This document shows positions 34,763 to 43,280 of a stretch of 64,000 nucleotides of DNA, piece by piece (positions within the stretch are counted from its first letter, which is position 1; each line of letters begins with the position of its first letter). The notes under the pieces are model-generated. The model was not told where the DNA came from and did not search any database. It saw nothing but the letters and a program-made list of their open reading frames with translations. The DNA is from Caulobacter sp. 602-2. Its GTDB lineage: Bacteria > Pseudomonadota > Alphaproteobacteria > Caulobacterales > Caulobacteraceae. The DNA is taken from contig NZ_JAAKGT010000017.1 of the NCBI RefSeq assembly GCF_011043625.1, forward strand, positions 1 through 64,000. The letters run 5' to 3'. The position numbers and the translations under genes are program-made.

Positions 34763-35317
34763 ATGGCCGCCCGACCGCAGGACATCCTGGGCTTCTGGAC
34801 CGAAGCCGGCCCCAAGCAGTGGTTCGACAAGAACCGGGCGTTCGACGAGGCCATCCGCCTGAAGTACGAACCCACCCATCACGCGGCCGCCCGCGGCGAC
34901 TATGACGGCTGGGTCGAAACCCCCGAGGGCTCGCTGGCCCTGATCATCGTGCTCGACCAGTTCCCCCGCAACCTCTACCGCCGCAGCGGCCACGCCTTCG
35001 CCACCGACGGCAAGGCCCGCGCCGTGGCGCGCGCCGCCATCGCCAAGGGCCACGACACCGCTGTGGCCCCCGAGCTGCGCTATTTCTTCTACCTGCCGTT
35101 CGAGCACTCCGAATCCCTGGCCGACCAGGAACTGTGCATCGAGCTGTGCGCCGGCATGCAGGCCGACACCGGCGACGAGGACGCGATGAAGTGGGCGATC
35201 ATCCACCGCGACATCATCGCCCGCTTCGGTCGTTTTCCGCATCGCAACGTCGCGCTGGGCCGCGAAACCACCCCGGCCGAGCAGGCCTTTCTCGACGAAG
35301 GCGGGTTCGCCGGTTAG
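34763..35317 (+). CDS. DUF924 family protein
   Basis: The 184-residue soluble helical protein shows the DUF924 pattern: ILGFWTEAGPKQWFDKNRAFDEAIRLKY, then LALIIVLDQFPRNLYRRSGHAFATD, and LRYFFYLPFEHSESLADQ. The fold is TPR-like; biochemical function is unknown. CAGGAG precedes the ATG by 6 bases. It lies between the divergent RcnB-like gene and the CsgG-like gene. Confidence 0.9.
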   Translation: MAARPQDILGFWTEAGPKQWFDKNRAFDEAIRLKYEPTHHAAARGDYDGWVETPEGSLALIIVLDQFPRNLYRRSGHAFATDGKARAVARAAIAKGHDTAVAPELRYFFYLPFEHSESLADQELCIELCAGMQADTGDEDAMKWAIIHRDIIARFGRFPHRNVALGRETTPAEQAFLDEGGFAG

Positions 35318-35390
35318 GCGAGCTTGGCTTGCGTGCAATCGATACTGTAGTGTCCGCCCGAAATTCGAAGGGGCCTGGAGGGCGCTGTCT

Positions 35391-36335
35391 ATGTCGATGA
35401 AGAAACTCATGCTCGCGGCCGGCGCGATGGTTTGCGTCGCCGCTCCGGTCGAGGCGTTCGCTCAAGCCAAGCCGACCAAGGCCCAGCAGATGCAGGCCCA
35501 GGCCGAAGTGCCGCGCTGCACGCGCAAGCTGGGCACGCTGTCGATCATCGACGGCGACGATCCCCGCGGCTGGACCCAGTACAACCTGGCCTCGCCGCAG
35601 AAGCTGCTGCGCGCCATCGTCCAGAAGTCGGGCTGCTTCAACCTCGTCGACCGCGGCGCGGGCCTGAACGCCGCCCAGATCGAGCGCAACATCGGCGGCA
35701 ATCTGGGCCTGCAGCGCGGCTCGAATGTCGGCCAGGGCCAGATCAAGGCGGCCGACTACGTGCTGGTCGCCGAGGTCCAGGCCAGCGACAGCAACGCCGG
35801 CGGCGGCGCGGTGGCCGGCGCCATCGGCGGCCTGATCGGCGGCCGCGCCGGCGCGCTGGTCGGCGGCATCAAGACCAAGAAGCTGGAAGCCAACACCGTC
35901 TTGTCGCTGACCAACGTGCGCACCACCGAGACGGTGGCCGTGCAGGAAGGCTACGCCGTGAAGAATGACATCGGCTGGGGCGCGGGCGGCGGCATCGGCT
36001 TCGCCGGCGCGGTCGGCGGCGGCTACGAGGACACCGAGATCGGCCGTATCATCACCCTGGCCTTCATCAACAGCTACTCGAAGATGGTGGGCGAGCTGGG
36101 CCTGGTGGGCGACAGCGCCCAGGCCGCCCAGGCGGCGCCGACCAAGACCTTCGTGGCCACCCGCGTCGTCAACATGCGCGCCACCCCGGTCGCGGCCGGC
36201 AAGCTGATCCGCGCCCTGCCGGCCGGTTCGATCGTCTACCCGACCGGCAAGAAGCAGGAGCTGTGGTGGGAAGTGGCCGACGAGAACGACAACGTCGGCT
36301 GGGTGCTGAACACCGGCCTGGAGCCGTCGAAGTAA
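35391..36335 (+). CDS. CsgG/HfaB-like exported protein with C-terminal SH3-like domain
   Basis: The 314-residue protein has a signal peptide ending AFA-QA (residue 25). A CsgG-type region follows (about 40-235), with CFNLVDRGAGLNAAQIERN and ADYVLVAEVQASDSN, and a glycine-zipper stretch GAVAGAIGGLIGGRAGALVGG. Residues about 250-312 look like a bacterial SH3 domain (ATRVVNMRATPVAAGKLIRAL). CsgG and the Caulobacter holdfast-anchor protein HfaB are outer-membrane lipoproteins, but no lipobox Cys is present here. A role in envelope secretion or anchoring is inferred only. Confidence 0.8.
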   Translation: MSMKKLMLAAGAMVCVAAPVEAFAQAKPTKAQQMQAQAEVPRCTRKLGTLSIIDGDDPRGWTQYNLASPQKLLRAIVQKSGCFNLVDRGAGLNAAQIERNIGGNLGLQRGSNVGQGQIKAADYVLVAEVQASDSNAGGGAVAGAIGGLIGGRAGALVGGIKTKKLEANTVLSLTNVRTTETVAVQEGYAVKNDIGWGAGGGIGFAGAVGGGYEDTEIGRIITLAFINSYSKMVGELGLVGDSAQAAQAAPTKTFVATRVVNMRATPVAAGKLIRALPAGSIVYPTGKKQELWWEVADENDNVGWVLNTGLEPSK

Positions 36336-36357
36336 GTCCGAACTCGTCCTGAACGAG

Positions 36358-36391
36358 AACGCCCCGCCGGCTCGCCGCGCGGGGCGTTTTT
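36358..36391 (+). terminator. Rho-independent terminator after the CsgG-like gene
   Basis: AACGCCCCGC and GCGGGGCGTT form a 10-bp stem with a 9-11-base loop, followed by a T-run. Confidence 0.88.
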
Positions 36392-36432
36392 GTGATTGGC
36401 CACGGGCTCGATTCGTCGCGATTGTGCGCCCC

Positions 36433-37272
36433 ATGACCACCGACGTCCTCGACGCCCCGAAAGCCGCCGCCGACCATCCCGAGCGGCAGTACCTGACCCT
36501 GCTCGCCGACATCCTCGAGAACGGCGTCCAGCGCGGCGATCGCACCGGCACGGGCACCCTGGGCGTCTTCGGTCGTCAGATCCGCTTCGACCTGGCCAAG
36601 GGCTTTCCGGTCCTGACCACCAAGAAGCTGCACCTGCGTTCGATCATCATCGAGCTTCTGTGGTTCCTGAAGGGCGAGACCAACATCGCCTATCTCAAGG
36701 ACAACGGCGTGCGCATCTGGGACGAGTGGGCCGACGAGAACGGCGAACTCGGCCCCGTCTACGGCAAGCAGTGGCGCTCGTGGGCGACGCCCGACGGCGG
36801 CTCGATCGACCAGATCGTCAATCTGGTCGAGGGGCTGAAGACCAATCCCAACAGCCGCCGCCACATCGTCAGCGCCTGGAACCCGGCCGATGTCGAGGAC
36901 ATGGCCCTGCCGCCCTGCCACTGCCTGTTCCAGTTCTTCGTCGCCGACGGCAAGCTGTCGTGCCAGCTCTACCAGCGCAGCGCCGACGTGTTCCTGGGCG
37001 TGCCCTTCAACATCGCCAGCTACGCCCTGCTGACCCTGATGGTCGCCAAGGTGGTCGGCCTGCAGCCGGGCGAGTTCGTGCACACCTTCGGGGACGCCCA
37101 CCTTTATCTGAACCACCTGGACCAGGCCCGCGAGCAGCTGACCCGCGAGCCCAAGACCTTCCCGACGATGCGGATCGCCGACAAGACCGACCTCTTCGCC
37201 TTCGAGTATGAGGACTTCGCGCTGGAAGGCTACGAAGCCCACCCGCACATCAAGGCGGCGGTCTCGGTCTAG
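36433..37272 (+). CDS. thyA: Thymidylate synthase
   Basis: The 279-residue ThyA methylates dUMP to dTMP with methylenetetrahydrofolate, releasing dihydrofolate. It has GDRTGTGTLGVFGRQIRFDL near the start, LPPCHCLFQF with the nucleophile Cys162, QRSADVFLGVPFNIASYALL for dUMP and folate contacts and HTFGDAHLYLNH. The ATG at 36433 is used; a GTG three codons earlier is also possible and no clear ribosome site separates them. folA, its metabolic partner, lies 1.6 kb downstream beyond an opposed lipoprotein gene. Confidence 0.97.
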   Translation: MTTDVLDAPKAAADHPERQYLTLLADILENGVQRGDRTGTGTLGVFGRQIRFDLAKGFPVLTTKKLHLRSIIIELLWFLKGETNIAYLKDNGVRIWDEWADENGELGPVYGKQWRSWATPDGGSIDQIVNLVEGLKTNPNSRRHIVSAWNPADVEDMALPPCHCLFQFFVADGKLSCQLYQRSADVFLGVPFNIASYALLTLMVAKVVGLQPGEFVHTFGDAHLYLNHLDQAREQLTREPKTFPTMRIADKTDLFAFEYEDFALEGYEAHPHIKAAVSV

Positions 37273-38792
37273 GGCGCCGCGACCGGCGCCGCCTTCGCCT
37301 TCAGCCGTGCGTCGCAGCGCGCCTGGCCCTTGGTTTCGGCGTCGGTGACCAGGAGCGCCGCCAGGGCGGGGCCGGCGGCGAACAGGTCGCCCGTTCCGAA
37401 TTTCGAAACGTCCCGCGCCGTGGCGATCTTGTCGCCAGCCCAGCCTCGCGAAACCAGCAGGTAGGACATCAGCACGTCGGCCTGCAGCTTGTAGGCCTCG
37501 GCCGTATAGGCGGCCTTGATGTTGCGCGCATCGGCCGCCGGCGCGACCGGAGCCGTGTTGACGTAGGCGGCCAGAGGCGTGAGCTGCTGGTAGTAGTCGA
37601 GCGTGGTGCTGACCAGGGCCAGCTTGGCCGCCCCGGCGTCGCTGCCGGACGCCGCCACGCAGGTCGTTCCCGCCGCCGGCTCGACATAGGCCAGTTCGGC
37701 GTAGTCGGCCGCCGTCGCAACGACGCTCTTCCAACCCAGCCGCACAGTCGCGACGTTGTTGTCGCGATAGGAGGTGAGCATGCGCTTTTCGACCATGTCG
37801 TTGATCTGGCTCGCCTGCACGGTCGTGCGCGCGTCCAGTTCGGCGCCGAGGTCCGACAGGGTGGCCAGGGTGACGGCCGCGCTTTCGGGCAGGCCTTTCA
37901 CGACGCGGAAGCTGAGATAGGTCTCTTTGCGGAACCGGTTGTCCGCGGTGACGTCGCAGGGCTTGCTCGCACCGACGTCCTCCTTCTTGACGTTGTAGAG
38001 CACCCCGTCGTCAGCCCCCAAGCAGACCGTGCGCCAGTCGAAGGCGGCCTGCCGGTCTTCCTTGCGCAGAAGGACGTAGCGCCCCTCGACCAGCGGCAGG
38101 GTCTGCAGGCCCTTGGCGCCGATGTCGAAATAGACCTGGTATCGCAGCTGGGTGTCGTCGTGATCGGCCGCCAGCAGCGAGGTGCCCAGCTTGACCAGCG
38201 GCACCACCGCCGGGTTCGACAGGTTCAGCGCCGTCGCCCCCTGGTCGGCCAGTTCGGTCAGCAGGGTTTCGACCTGGGCGCTGGTGCGGTCCATCTCGAT
38301 CATGGCGAAGTCGAGCTGCAGGCGGCCCGAGGGCACCTTGGACGGCCCGAACACCGGCAGGTTGCGCCCATTCAGGGGCTGATCGACCTCGACGTCGCCG
38401 GAATAGAAGATCACCCGGTGCCCGTCGAGCTTGGTCCAGGACGGCACCGCCTGGTTGGACTGGTCGATGACGACGGCCTTGGCCAGCAGCGCCACCTCGC
38501 CGCTCTTGGCGGTCCAGCCGCCGGACAGGAAAGCCTGCTGCGGGCTGATCGGCGGTTCGATCAGGCCGTAGACGTGGATATGGTCCATCGTGATCGAGAC
38601 CGTGTCGTCCAGCCCGATGACGTCGCCGGCGTTGGAGGGCGCCTTGTGCATCACCCAGTCGCCCCAGCTGCTGCTGTCGGCGGCCGGCGGCTGCATCCGG
38701 CGCAGGTCGCTCACGCCCTCGTTCGTCAGCGCGCACGCGCTCATGCTAAACGCCAAGCCGGCGGCTAGGCACACCCCAGTCCAATGTCGCAT
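37269..38792 (-). CDS. Lipoprotein of unknown function between thyA and folA
   Basis: The 507-residue protein begins MRHWTGVCLAAGLAFSMSAC, with lipobox MSAC and acylated Cys20. The ATG at 38792 has GGGGGA upstream and is preferred over one ten codons earlier. The mature part is a large, mostly soluble domain with no family I recognise. It includes several cysteines (TVCLGADDG, SKPCDVTAD, TTCVAAS, QARCDARL) and a helical C-terminal half. It is convergent with thyA, overlapping by 4 bases. Confidence 0.75.
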   Translation of the reverse strand: MRHWTGVCLAAGLAFSMSACALTNEGVSDLRRMQPPAADSSSWGDWVMHKAPSNAGDVIGLDDTVSITMDHIHVYGLIEPPISPQQAFLSGGWTAKSGEVALLAKAVVIDQSNQAVPSWTKLDGHRVIFYSGDVEVDQPLNGRNLPVFGPSKVPSGRLQLDFAMIEMDRTSAQVETLLTELADQGATALNLSNPAVVPLVKLGTSLLAADHDDTQLRYQVYFDIGAKGLQTLPLVEGRYVLLRKEDRQAAFDWRTVCLGADDGVLYNVKKEDVGASKPCDVTADNRFRKETYLSFRVVKGLPESAAVTLATLSDLGAELDARTTVQASQINDMVEKRMLTSYRDNNVATVRLGWKSVVATAADYAELAYVEPAAGTTCVAASGSDAGAAKLALVSTTLDYYQQLTPLAAYVNTAPVAPAADARNIKAAYTAEAYKLQADVLMSYLLVSRGWAGDKIATARDVSKFGTGDLFAAGPALAALLVTDAETKGQARCDARLKAKAAPVAAP

Positions 38793-38860
38793 GATGATCC
38801 CCCGATCCTCACAGAACACCGTTACACAACCTTAGCCTGAATTCAACGAGATCGATCGCC

Positions 38861-39379
38861 TTGACCACGCCTATCCTCACCGTCGGCCCCGTGGCCCGCT
38901 CGCTCAACGGCGTCATCGGCCGCGACAACGACCTGCCCTGGCGGCTCAAGTCCGACCTTGCGATGTTCAAGGCCGCCACCCTGGGCAAGCCGGTGATCAT
39001 GGGCCGCAAGACCTGGGACAGCCTGCCTCGCAAGCCCCTGCCCGGCCGCCTGAACATCGTGCTGACCCGCGACCACAAGTTCGAGGCCGAGGGCGCGGTG
39101 GTCTGCGACACCTGGTCCGAGGCAGTGCAGATCGGCAAGGAGCAGGCCGCCGAGGACGGCGTCGAGGAGGTCTGCGTGATCGGCGGCGCGGCCCTGTTCG
39201 AACTGGCCCTGCCCCGCGCCAGGCGCATCTACGTCACCGAAGTGCAGGCGGAGGTTCAGGGCGACGTGGCCTTCCCGGCCTTCGACGAAAGCGCCTGGAC
39301 CGAAGTGCGCCGCGAAGAGCGTCCCGCCGGCGAGGGCGACGACTTCCCGTTCGTGTTCCGCGTGCTGGAACGCAAATGA
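38861..39379 (+). CDS. folA: Dihydrofolate reductase
   Basis: The 172-residue enzyme reduces dihydrofolate to tetrahydrofolate with NADPH, completing the thymidylate cycle with ThyA. It contains LNGVIGRDNDLPWRLKSDLAMFK with the catalytic Asp, GKPVIMGRKTWDSLPRKPLPGR for NADPH binding and VCVIGGAALFELALPRARRIYVTEV. It starts at a TTG with only weak ribosome-site complementarity. Its stop overlaps the next gene by 4 bases (ATGA). Confidence 0.95.
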   Translation: MTTPILTVGPVARSLNGVIGRDNDLPWRLKSDLAMFKAATLGKPVIMGRKTWDSLPRKPLPGRLNIVLTRDHKFEAEGAVVCDTWSEAVQIGKEQAAEDGVEEVCVIGGAALFELALPRARRIYVTEVQAEVQGDVAFPAFDESAWTEVRREERPAGEGDDFPFVFRVLERK

Positions 39380-39753
39380 GCGCCGTGCTGGCCGCCCTCG
39401 TCCTGGCCCAGGCGGCGTCGTCCACGGCGCCGCAGCCGGCCGTCGACGCACGCCAGCTGGCCCGCGACAAGGCCGCCGAGATCGTGGTGGTCCAGGTCAA
39501 GCATGTCGGCGTTCCGCGCGGCGTGCGCGGCCGCTGCTTCGTGGCCGCCACGGTCGTCCGGGCCGAACCGGGGGTGCAGGTGAAGGTCGGCCGGAACCTG
39601 CGCCTGTCGGTGCCCTGCTCGGCGCCCGGCGCCAGCGGTTCCGACGTCGAGCACGGCGTCGACCAGGCCGCCCTCCAGCGTTCCAGCTACGGCCGCGCCT
39701 TCTTCGACGAGCGCCTGCAGCTGATCGCCTACGACCTCTTCGACCTGAACTGA
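39376..39753 (+). CDS. Small exported hypothetical protein
   Basis: The 125-residue protein begins MSAVLAALVLAQAASSTAPQ, a probable signal peptide. The mature part has two cysteines (RGRCFVAATVV, LSVPCSAPG) that may pair. It overlaps folA by 4 bases and precedes the nitronate monooxygenase gene by 8 bases, so the three genes form a coupled unit. I do not recognise the family. Confidence 0.75.
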   Translation: MSAVLAALVLAQAASSTAPQPAVDARQLARDKAAEIVVVQVKHVGVPRGVRGRCFVAATVVRAEPGVQVKVGRNLRLSVPCSAPGASGSDVEHGVDQAALQRSSYGRAFFDERLQLIAYDLFDLN

Positions 39754-39761
39754 GACCTTCC

Positions 39762-40838
39762 ATGAGCGCCTGGCCAGACCGCCGGCTGATCGACCTTCTC
39801 GGGATCTCAGCGCCCGTCCTCCAGGCCCCGATGGCGGGGGCGACGACGCCGGCCATGGCCATCGGCGCGGCCCGCGGCGGCGGCCTGGGTTCGCTGGCCT
39901 GCGCCCAGTACACGCCCGACCAGGCCCGGGCGGCGATCGCCGAGTTCCGGGCCGTGATCGACGCGCCCCTGAACCTCAACTTCTTCGCCCATACCCCGCC
40001 CGTCGCCGATCCGGCGCGGATGCTGGCCTGGCGAGCGCGCCTGGCGGCCTACTATGTCGAGGCCGGGCTGGATCCCGCGCCCCCGCCGCCCGCCGGGGGC
40101 CGCGCCCCCTTCGACGAAGCCTTCTGCGCCCTGGTCGAGGACCTGCGGCCCCAGGTGGTCAGCTTCCACTTCGGCCTGCCGGAAAGCGCCCTGCTCGATC
40201 GTGTACGGGCCACCGGCGCCAGGGTTCTGTCCTCGGCCACCACCGTCGCAGAAGCCGTGTGGCTGGAGCACAACGGCGTCGACGCCGTCATCGCCATGGG
40301 CGCCGAGGCGGGCGGCCATCGCGCAACCTTCCTGCCGGGCTTCGGCGAGTCGATCGACAACCGCCTCGACACCGCCGCCCAGCCGGGCCTGTTCTCGCTG
40401 CTGCCGCAGGTGGTCGCCGCCGTCTCCGTTCCGGTGATCGCCGCCGGCGGCATAGCCGAGGCGCGCGGCGTCGCGGCCGCCCGGGCCCTGGGCGCGTCCG
40501 GCGTGCAGGTCGGCACGGCCTACCTCTTCACGCCCGAGGCAAGGATCCCGGCGGCCCACCGCGCCGCCCTGGACGAGGCCCGCGACGACAACACCATGAT
40601 CACCGACGTCTTCACCGGCCGCCCGGCCCGAGGCGTGGCCAACCGGCTGATGCGCGAGGTCGGGCCGATCGGCGGCGCGGTGGTCCCGCCCTTCCCGCTG
40701 GCTGGCGGCGCCCTGACGCCCCTGCGCCAGGACGGTGCGAACGGCGACTTCACCAACCTCTGGGCCGGCCAGTCGGCCCGCCTGGCGCCGCGCGGCCTCG
40801 ACGCCGAAGCGCTGACCCGGCTGCTCGCCGACGCCTGA
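39762..40838 (+). CDS. Nitronate monooxygenase family flavoprotein
   Basis: The 358-residue TIM-barrel protein matches the class I nitronate monooxygenase (2-nitropropane dioxygenase) family. The FMN-binding N-terminal PVLQAPMAGATTPAMA, then VIAMGAEAGGHRATFLPG, VPVIAAGGIAEARGVAAARALGASGVQVGTAYLFTPEA and the family motif near ITDVFTGRPARGV are all present. It uses FMN and oxygen to oxidise alkyl nitronates, toxic products of nitro compounds. It is coupled to the small exported gene upstream. Confidence 0.92.
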   Translation: MSAWPDRRLIDLLGISAPVLQAPMAGATTPAMAIGAARGGGLGSLACAQYTPDQARAAIAEFRAVIDAPLNLNFFAHTPPVADPARMLAWRARLAAYYVEAGLDPAPPPPAGGRAPFDEAFCALVEDLRPQVVSFHFGLPESALLDRVRATGARVLSSATTVAEAVWLEHNGVDAVIAMGAEAGGHRATFLPGFGESIDNRLDTAAQPGLFSLLPQVVAAVSVPVIAAGGIAEARGVAAARALGASGVQVGTAYLFTPEARIPAAHRAALDEARDDNTMITDVFTGRPARGVANRLMREVGPIGGAVVPPFPLAGGALTPLRQDGANGDFTNLWAGQSARLAPRGLDAEALTRLLADA

Positions 40839-40852
40839 ACGGGTTGCGGCCC

Positions 40853-40870
40853 GGTTCAAACGACCGTTTA
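40853..40870 (+). promoter_or_regulatory. Shared dyad CAAAC-N4-GTT, site B
   Basis: GGTTCAAACGACCGTTTA contains AAACG-AC-CGTTT, a perfect dyad, and matches site A (minus strand) in 16 of 18 positions. It lies 46 bases before the SMP-30-like gene. Confidence 0.5.
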
Positions 40871-40916
40871 CTCCCGCACAGACACCCGCAGAGGTGCAGC
40901 AAGGGAGCGAGACGAC

Positions 40917-41828
40917 ATGGACCTGACCCTCGTCGCCGAAGGCCTGCAGTTTCCCGAGGGCCCGATCGCCATGGCCGACGGTTCGGTGCTGCTGGTCGAG
41001 ATCCAGCGCCAGACACTGACCCGGATCACGCCGGACGGAACGCGAACCACCGTCGCCGACCTGCCAGGCGGCCCCAACGGCGCGGCGATCGGCCCGGACG
41101 GCGCGGTCTATGTCACCAACAACGGCGGCAGCTTCCAGTTCTACGACATGGGCGGGCTGAACGTCCCCGGCCCCACGCCCGACAGCCACAAGGGCGGCTC
41201 TATCCAGCGCGTCGACCTTTCCACCGGCGCGGTGACCACGCTGTACGAGGCCTGCGACGGCAAGCGGCTGGTCGGGCCCAACGACCTGGTCTTCGACAGG
41301 CACGGCGGCTTCTGGTTCACCGACCACGGCTGCTCCACGCCCGACGGCCGCCGGTACGGCGCGCTGTACTACGCCAAGACCGACGGCAGCCGCATCGTGC
41401 GAGCTCGCGACCACCTGATCTCGCCCAACGGGGTTGGCCTGTCGCCGGCCGAAGACGTGGTCTATGTGGCCGACACCATGCTGGGGCGGCTGTGGGCCTT
41501 CGACGTGGCCGCGCCGGGCGAACTGGTCCCGCCCGCCCCGCTGCAGCCGGGCCGCGTCGTCTGCAACCTGCCGGGCTATCAGCTGCTCGACAGCCTGGCG
41601 GTCGAGGCCGACGGCCGGGTGTGCGTGGCCACCATCATCAACGGCGGCATCACCGCCTTCTCGCCCGACGGCGCGACGCAGCACGTGGCGGTTCCGGACG
41701 TGATCACCACCAACCTCTGCTTCGGCGGCGCCGACATGCAGGACGTGTGGATCACCGCGTCGGGAACCGGAAAGCTCTGGCGAGGCCGCTGGGAGCGGCC
41801 GGGGCTGAAGTTGAACTTCGGGGCCTGA
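40917..41828 (+). CDS. SMP-30/gluconolactonase-type beta-propeller protein
   Basis: The 303-residue six-bladed propeller contains FPEGPIAMADGSVLLVEIQ with the metal-binding Glu, GGPNGAAIGPDGAVYVTNNGG, VGPNDLVFDRHGGFWFTDHG and LISPNGVGLSPAEDVVYVADT. This set of blade motifs, including the NDL and NG(V)-type metal ligands, places it with SMP-30/LRE lactonases that hydrolyse sugar or other lactones with a divalent metal. Site B, the dyad shared with the MDR gene, lies 46 bases upstream. Confidence 0.9.
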   Translation: MDLTLVAEGLQFPEGPIAMADGSVLLVEIQRQTLTRITPDGTRTTVADLPGGPNGAAIGPDGAVYVTNNGGSFQFYDMGGLNVPGPTPDSHKGGSIQRVDLSTGAVTTLYEACDGKRLVGPNDLVFDRHGGFWFTDHGCSTPDGRRYGALYYAKTDGSRIVRARDHLISPNGVGLSPAEDVVYVADTMLGRLWAFDVAAPGELVPPAPLQPGRVVCNLPGYQLLDSLAVEADGRVCVATIINGGITAFSPDGATQHVAVPDVITTNLCFGGADMQDVWITASGTGKLWRGRWERPGLKLNFGA

Positions 41829-41993
41829 TCCTTCTCCCCTTGCGGGAGAAGGTGTCAGCGAAGCTGACGGATGAGGGGTCGCCACCACGAAAACGCCACG
41901 ACGGCTGATCGGCTGTCGCGGCGTTTGATTTCTGAGAGCCCCCTCACCCGACCTCGCTACGCGAGGCCACCCTCTCCCGCAAGGGGAGAGGGA
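41829..41993. repeat. Intergenic repeat with terminator-like inverted arms
   Basis: CTTCTCCCCTTGCGGGAGAAGG with GTCAGCGAAGCTGACGGATGAGGGG opens the element; CCCTCACCCGACCTCGC...GCGAGGCCACC and CTCTCCCGCAAGGGGAGAGG close it. Each arm is itself a small hairpin. The element fills the gap between convergent genes. It belongs to the same general class as family 1 but has a different core. Confidence 0.8.
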
Positions 41994-42003
41994 TCGCGGT
42001 CGA

Positions 42004-43095
42004 TCAGTACAGAACCCCCAGCGCCTCGCGGCTGAAATTCTGCAGTTCGTCGCTCCGCCCGTCGCGGATCTTCACCACCCACTCAGGGTCCTGCAGCAGG
42101 GCGCGGCCGACGCCGACGAGGTCGAACTCGCCGCGGTCGAGGCGCTCGAGCAGGCCGTCGATCGAGGCCGGCTGGCTGCCCTCGCCGCCGAAGGCCGCGA
42201 TGAACTCGCCCGACAGGCCCACCGAGCCGACGGTGATCGTCGGGGCGCCGGTCAGCTTCTTGGTCCAGCCGGCGAAGTTGAGGTCTGATCCCTCGAACTC
42301 GGGCTCCCAGAACCGGCGTTGCGAGCAGTGGAAGATGTCGGCGCCGGCGTCGGCCAGCGGCTGCAGCCAGGCTTCCAGCAGTTGCGGCGTCTCGGCGTTC
42401 TTCACCGCATAGTCCTGCTGCTTCCACTGCGACAGGCGGATGATCACCGGATAGTCGGGACCGACGGCGGCCCGGACGGCCTTGAGGATCTCGGCAGCGA
42501 ACTTGCTGCGCTCGGCGATGGTCGGGCCGCCGAAGGCGTCGTCACGCAAGTTGGTGCCGTTCCAGAAGAACTGGTCGATCAGGTAGCCGTGCGCGCCGTG
42601 CAGCTCGATGGCGTCGAAACCCAGGCGCTTGGCGTCGGCGGCGGCCGTGGCGAAGGCGGTAATGGTGTCGGCGACGTCGGAATCGCTCATCGGCTCGGTG
42701 AACTGGCCGCCGCCCGCCTTGGATACGCCCGACGGGCTGTCGACCTTGCCCAGCTGCGCCGGCCCCTTGGCCGAGCCCACGTGCCACAGCTGCGGGGCGA
42801 TCAGGCCGCCGGCCGCATGCACCTCGTCGACGACCGTCTTCCAGGCCGCCAGTTCCTTTTCGCCGTGGAAGCGCGGCACGTTGGGATCGTTCAGCGAGGC
42901 CGGCCGGGCGACGCCCGTGCCCTCGGTGACGATCAGGCCCACCTGGGCCGCCGCGCGGCGGGCGTAGTAGGCGGCCACGTCGTCGGTAGCCACGCCGCCG
43001 GGCGAGAACGACCGGGTCATCGGCGCCATCACCACCCGGTTGGGAAGCTTCAGCGACTTGAATTCGAACGGCTTGAAGAGGGCGTCGAGGGCCAT
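42004..43095 (-). CDS. NADH:flavin oxidoreductase, Old Yellow Enzyme family
   Basis: The 363-residue FMN TIM-barrel enzyme has KLPNRVVMAPMTRSFSPGGVAT at the start, GLIAPQLWHVGS, the substrate His/Asn pair region in DAIELHGAHGYLIDQFFWNGTNLRDD, and the phosphate-binding VGVGRALLQDPEWVVK. It belongs to the group with NemA-like enzymes that reduce enones, nitrate esters and maleimides with NAD(P)H. The ATG at 43095 follows GGAG by 7 bases. A 22-bp near-palindrome (43127-43148) about 30 bases upstream is a likely operator. Confidence 0.93.
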   Translation of the reverse strand: MALDALFKPFEFKSLKLPNRVVMAPMTRSFSPGGVATDDVAAYYARRAAAQVGLIVTEGTGVARPASLNDPNVPRFHGEKELAAWKTVVDEVHAAGGLIAPQLWHVGSAKGPAQLGKVDSPSGVSKAGGGQFTEPMSDSDVADTITAFATAAADAKRLGFDAIELHGAHGYLIDQFFWNGTNLRDDAFGGPTIAERSKFAAEILKAVRAAVGPDYPVIIRLSQWKQQDYAVKNAETPQLLEAWLQPLADAGADIFHCSQRRFWEPEFEGSDLNFAGWTKKLTGAPTITVGSVGLSGEFIAAFGGEGSQPASIDGLLERLDRGEFDLVGVGRALLQDPEWVVKIRDGRSDELQNFSREALGVLY

Positions 43096-43126
43096 GCGGG
43101 CGCTCCAGCGGGAAATGAACGTTCCT

Positions 43127-43148
43127 GATCCAAACACCTGTTCGGATC
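43127..43148 (-). promoter_or_regulatory. Near-palindrome upstream of the Old Yellow Enzyme gene (site D)
   Basis: The arms GATCC and GGATC enclose AAACA and TGTT; all but one base pair plus the centre obey two-fold symmetry across 22 bp. It also carries the core CAAAC-ACCT-GTT shared with sites A-C. NemA-type genes are commonly repressed by a TetR-family protein. Confidence 0.5.
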
Positions 43149-43232
43149 ATCCGCCATACAGAAATACTGCAACGGACGCTGTATCTGGTGAAGACCGTAC
43201 AGAAAGAAAACCCCCTACCGGCCCATTAGCCC

Positions 43233-43270
43233 GTCATCCCGGCCGCAGCGAAGCGGAGAACCGGGATGAC
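43233..43270. repeat. GTCATCCCGG inverted repeat
   Basis: GTCATCCCGG and CCGGGATGAC are exact reverse complements flanking an 18-base centre. Short elements of this kind are widespread between genes in alphaproteobacteria. Located 11 bases past the hisC stop, it could serve as its terminator, though no T-run follows. Confidence 0.7.
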
Positions 43271-43280
43271 GACAGGAGAG

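Noticed and set aside
33573..34862. A 429-codon Ala/Gly-rich open frame on the plus strand across the RcnB-like gene
   Set aside because: It is the antisense shadow of a low-complexity Gly/Asp/Arg repeat region in GC-rich DNA. The minus strand has the signal peptide, the RcnB domain and a terminator.
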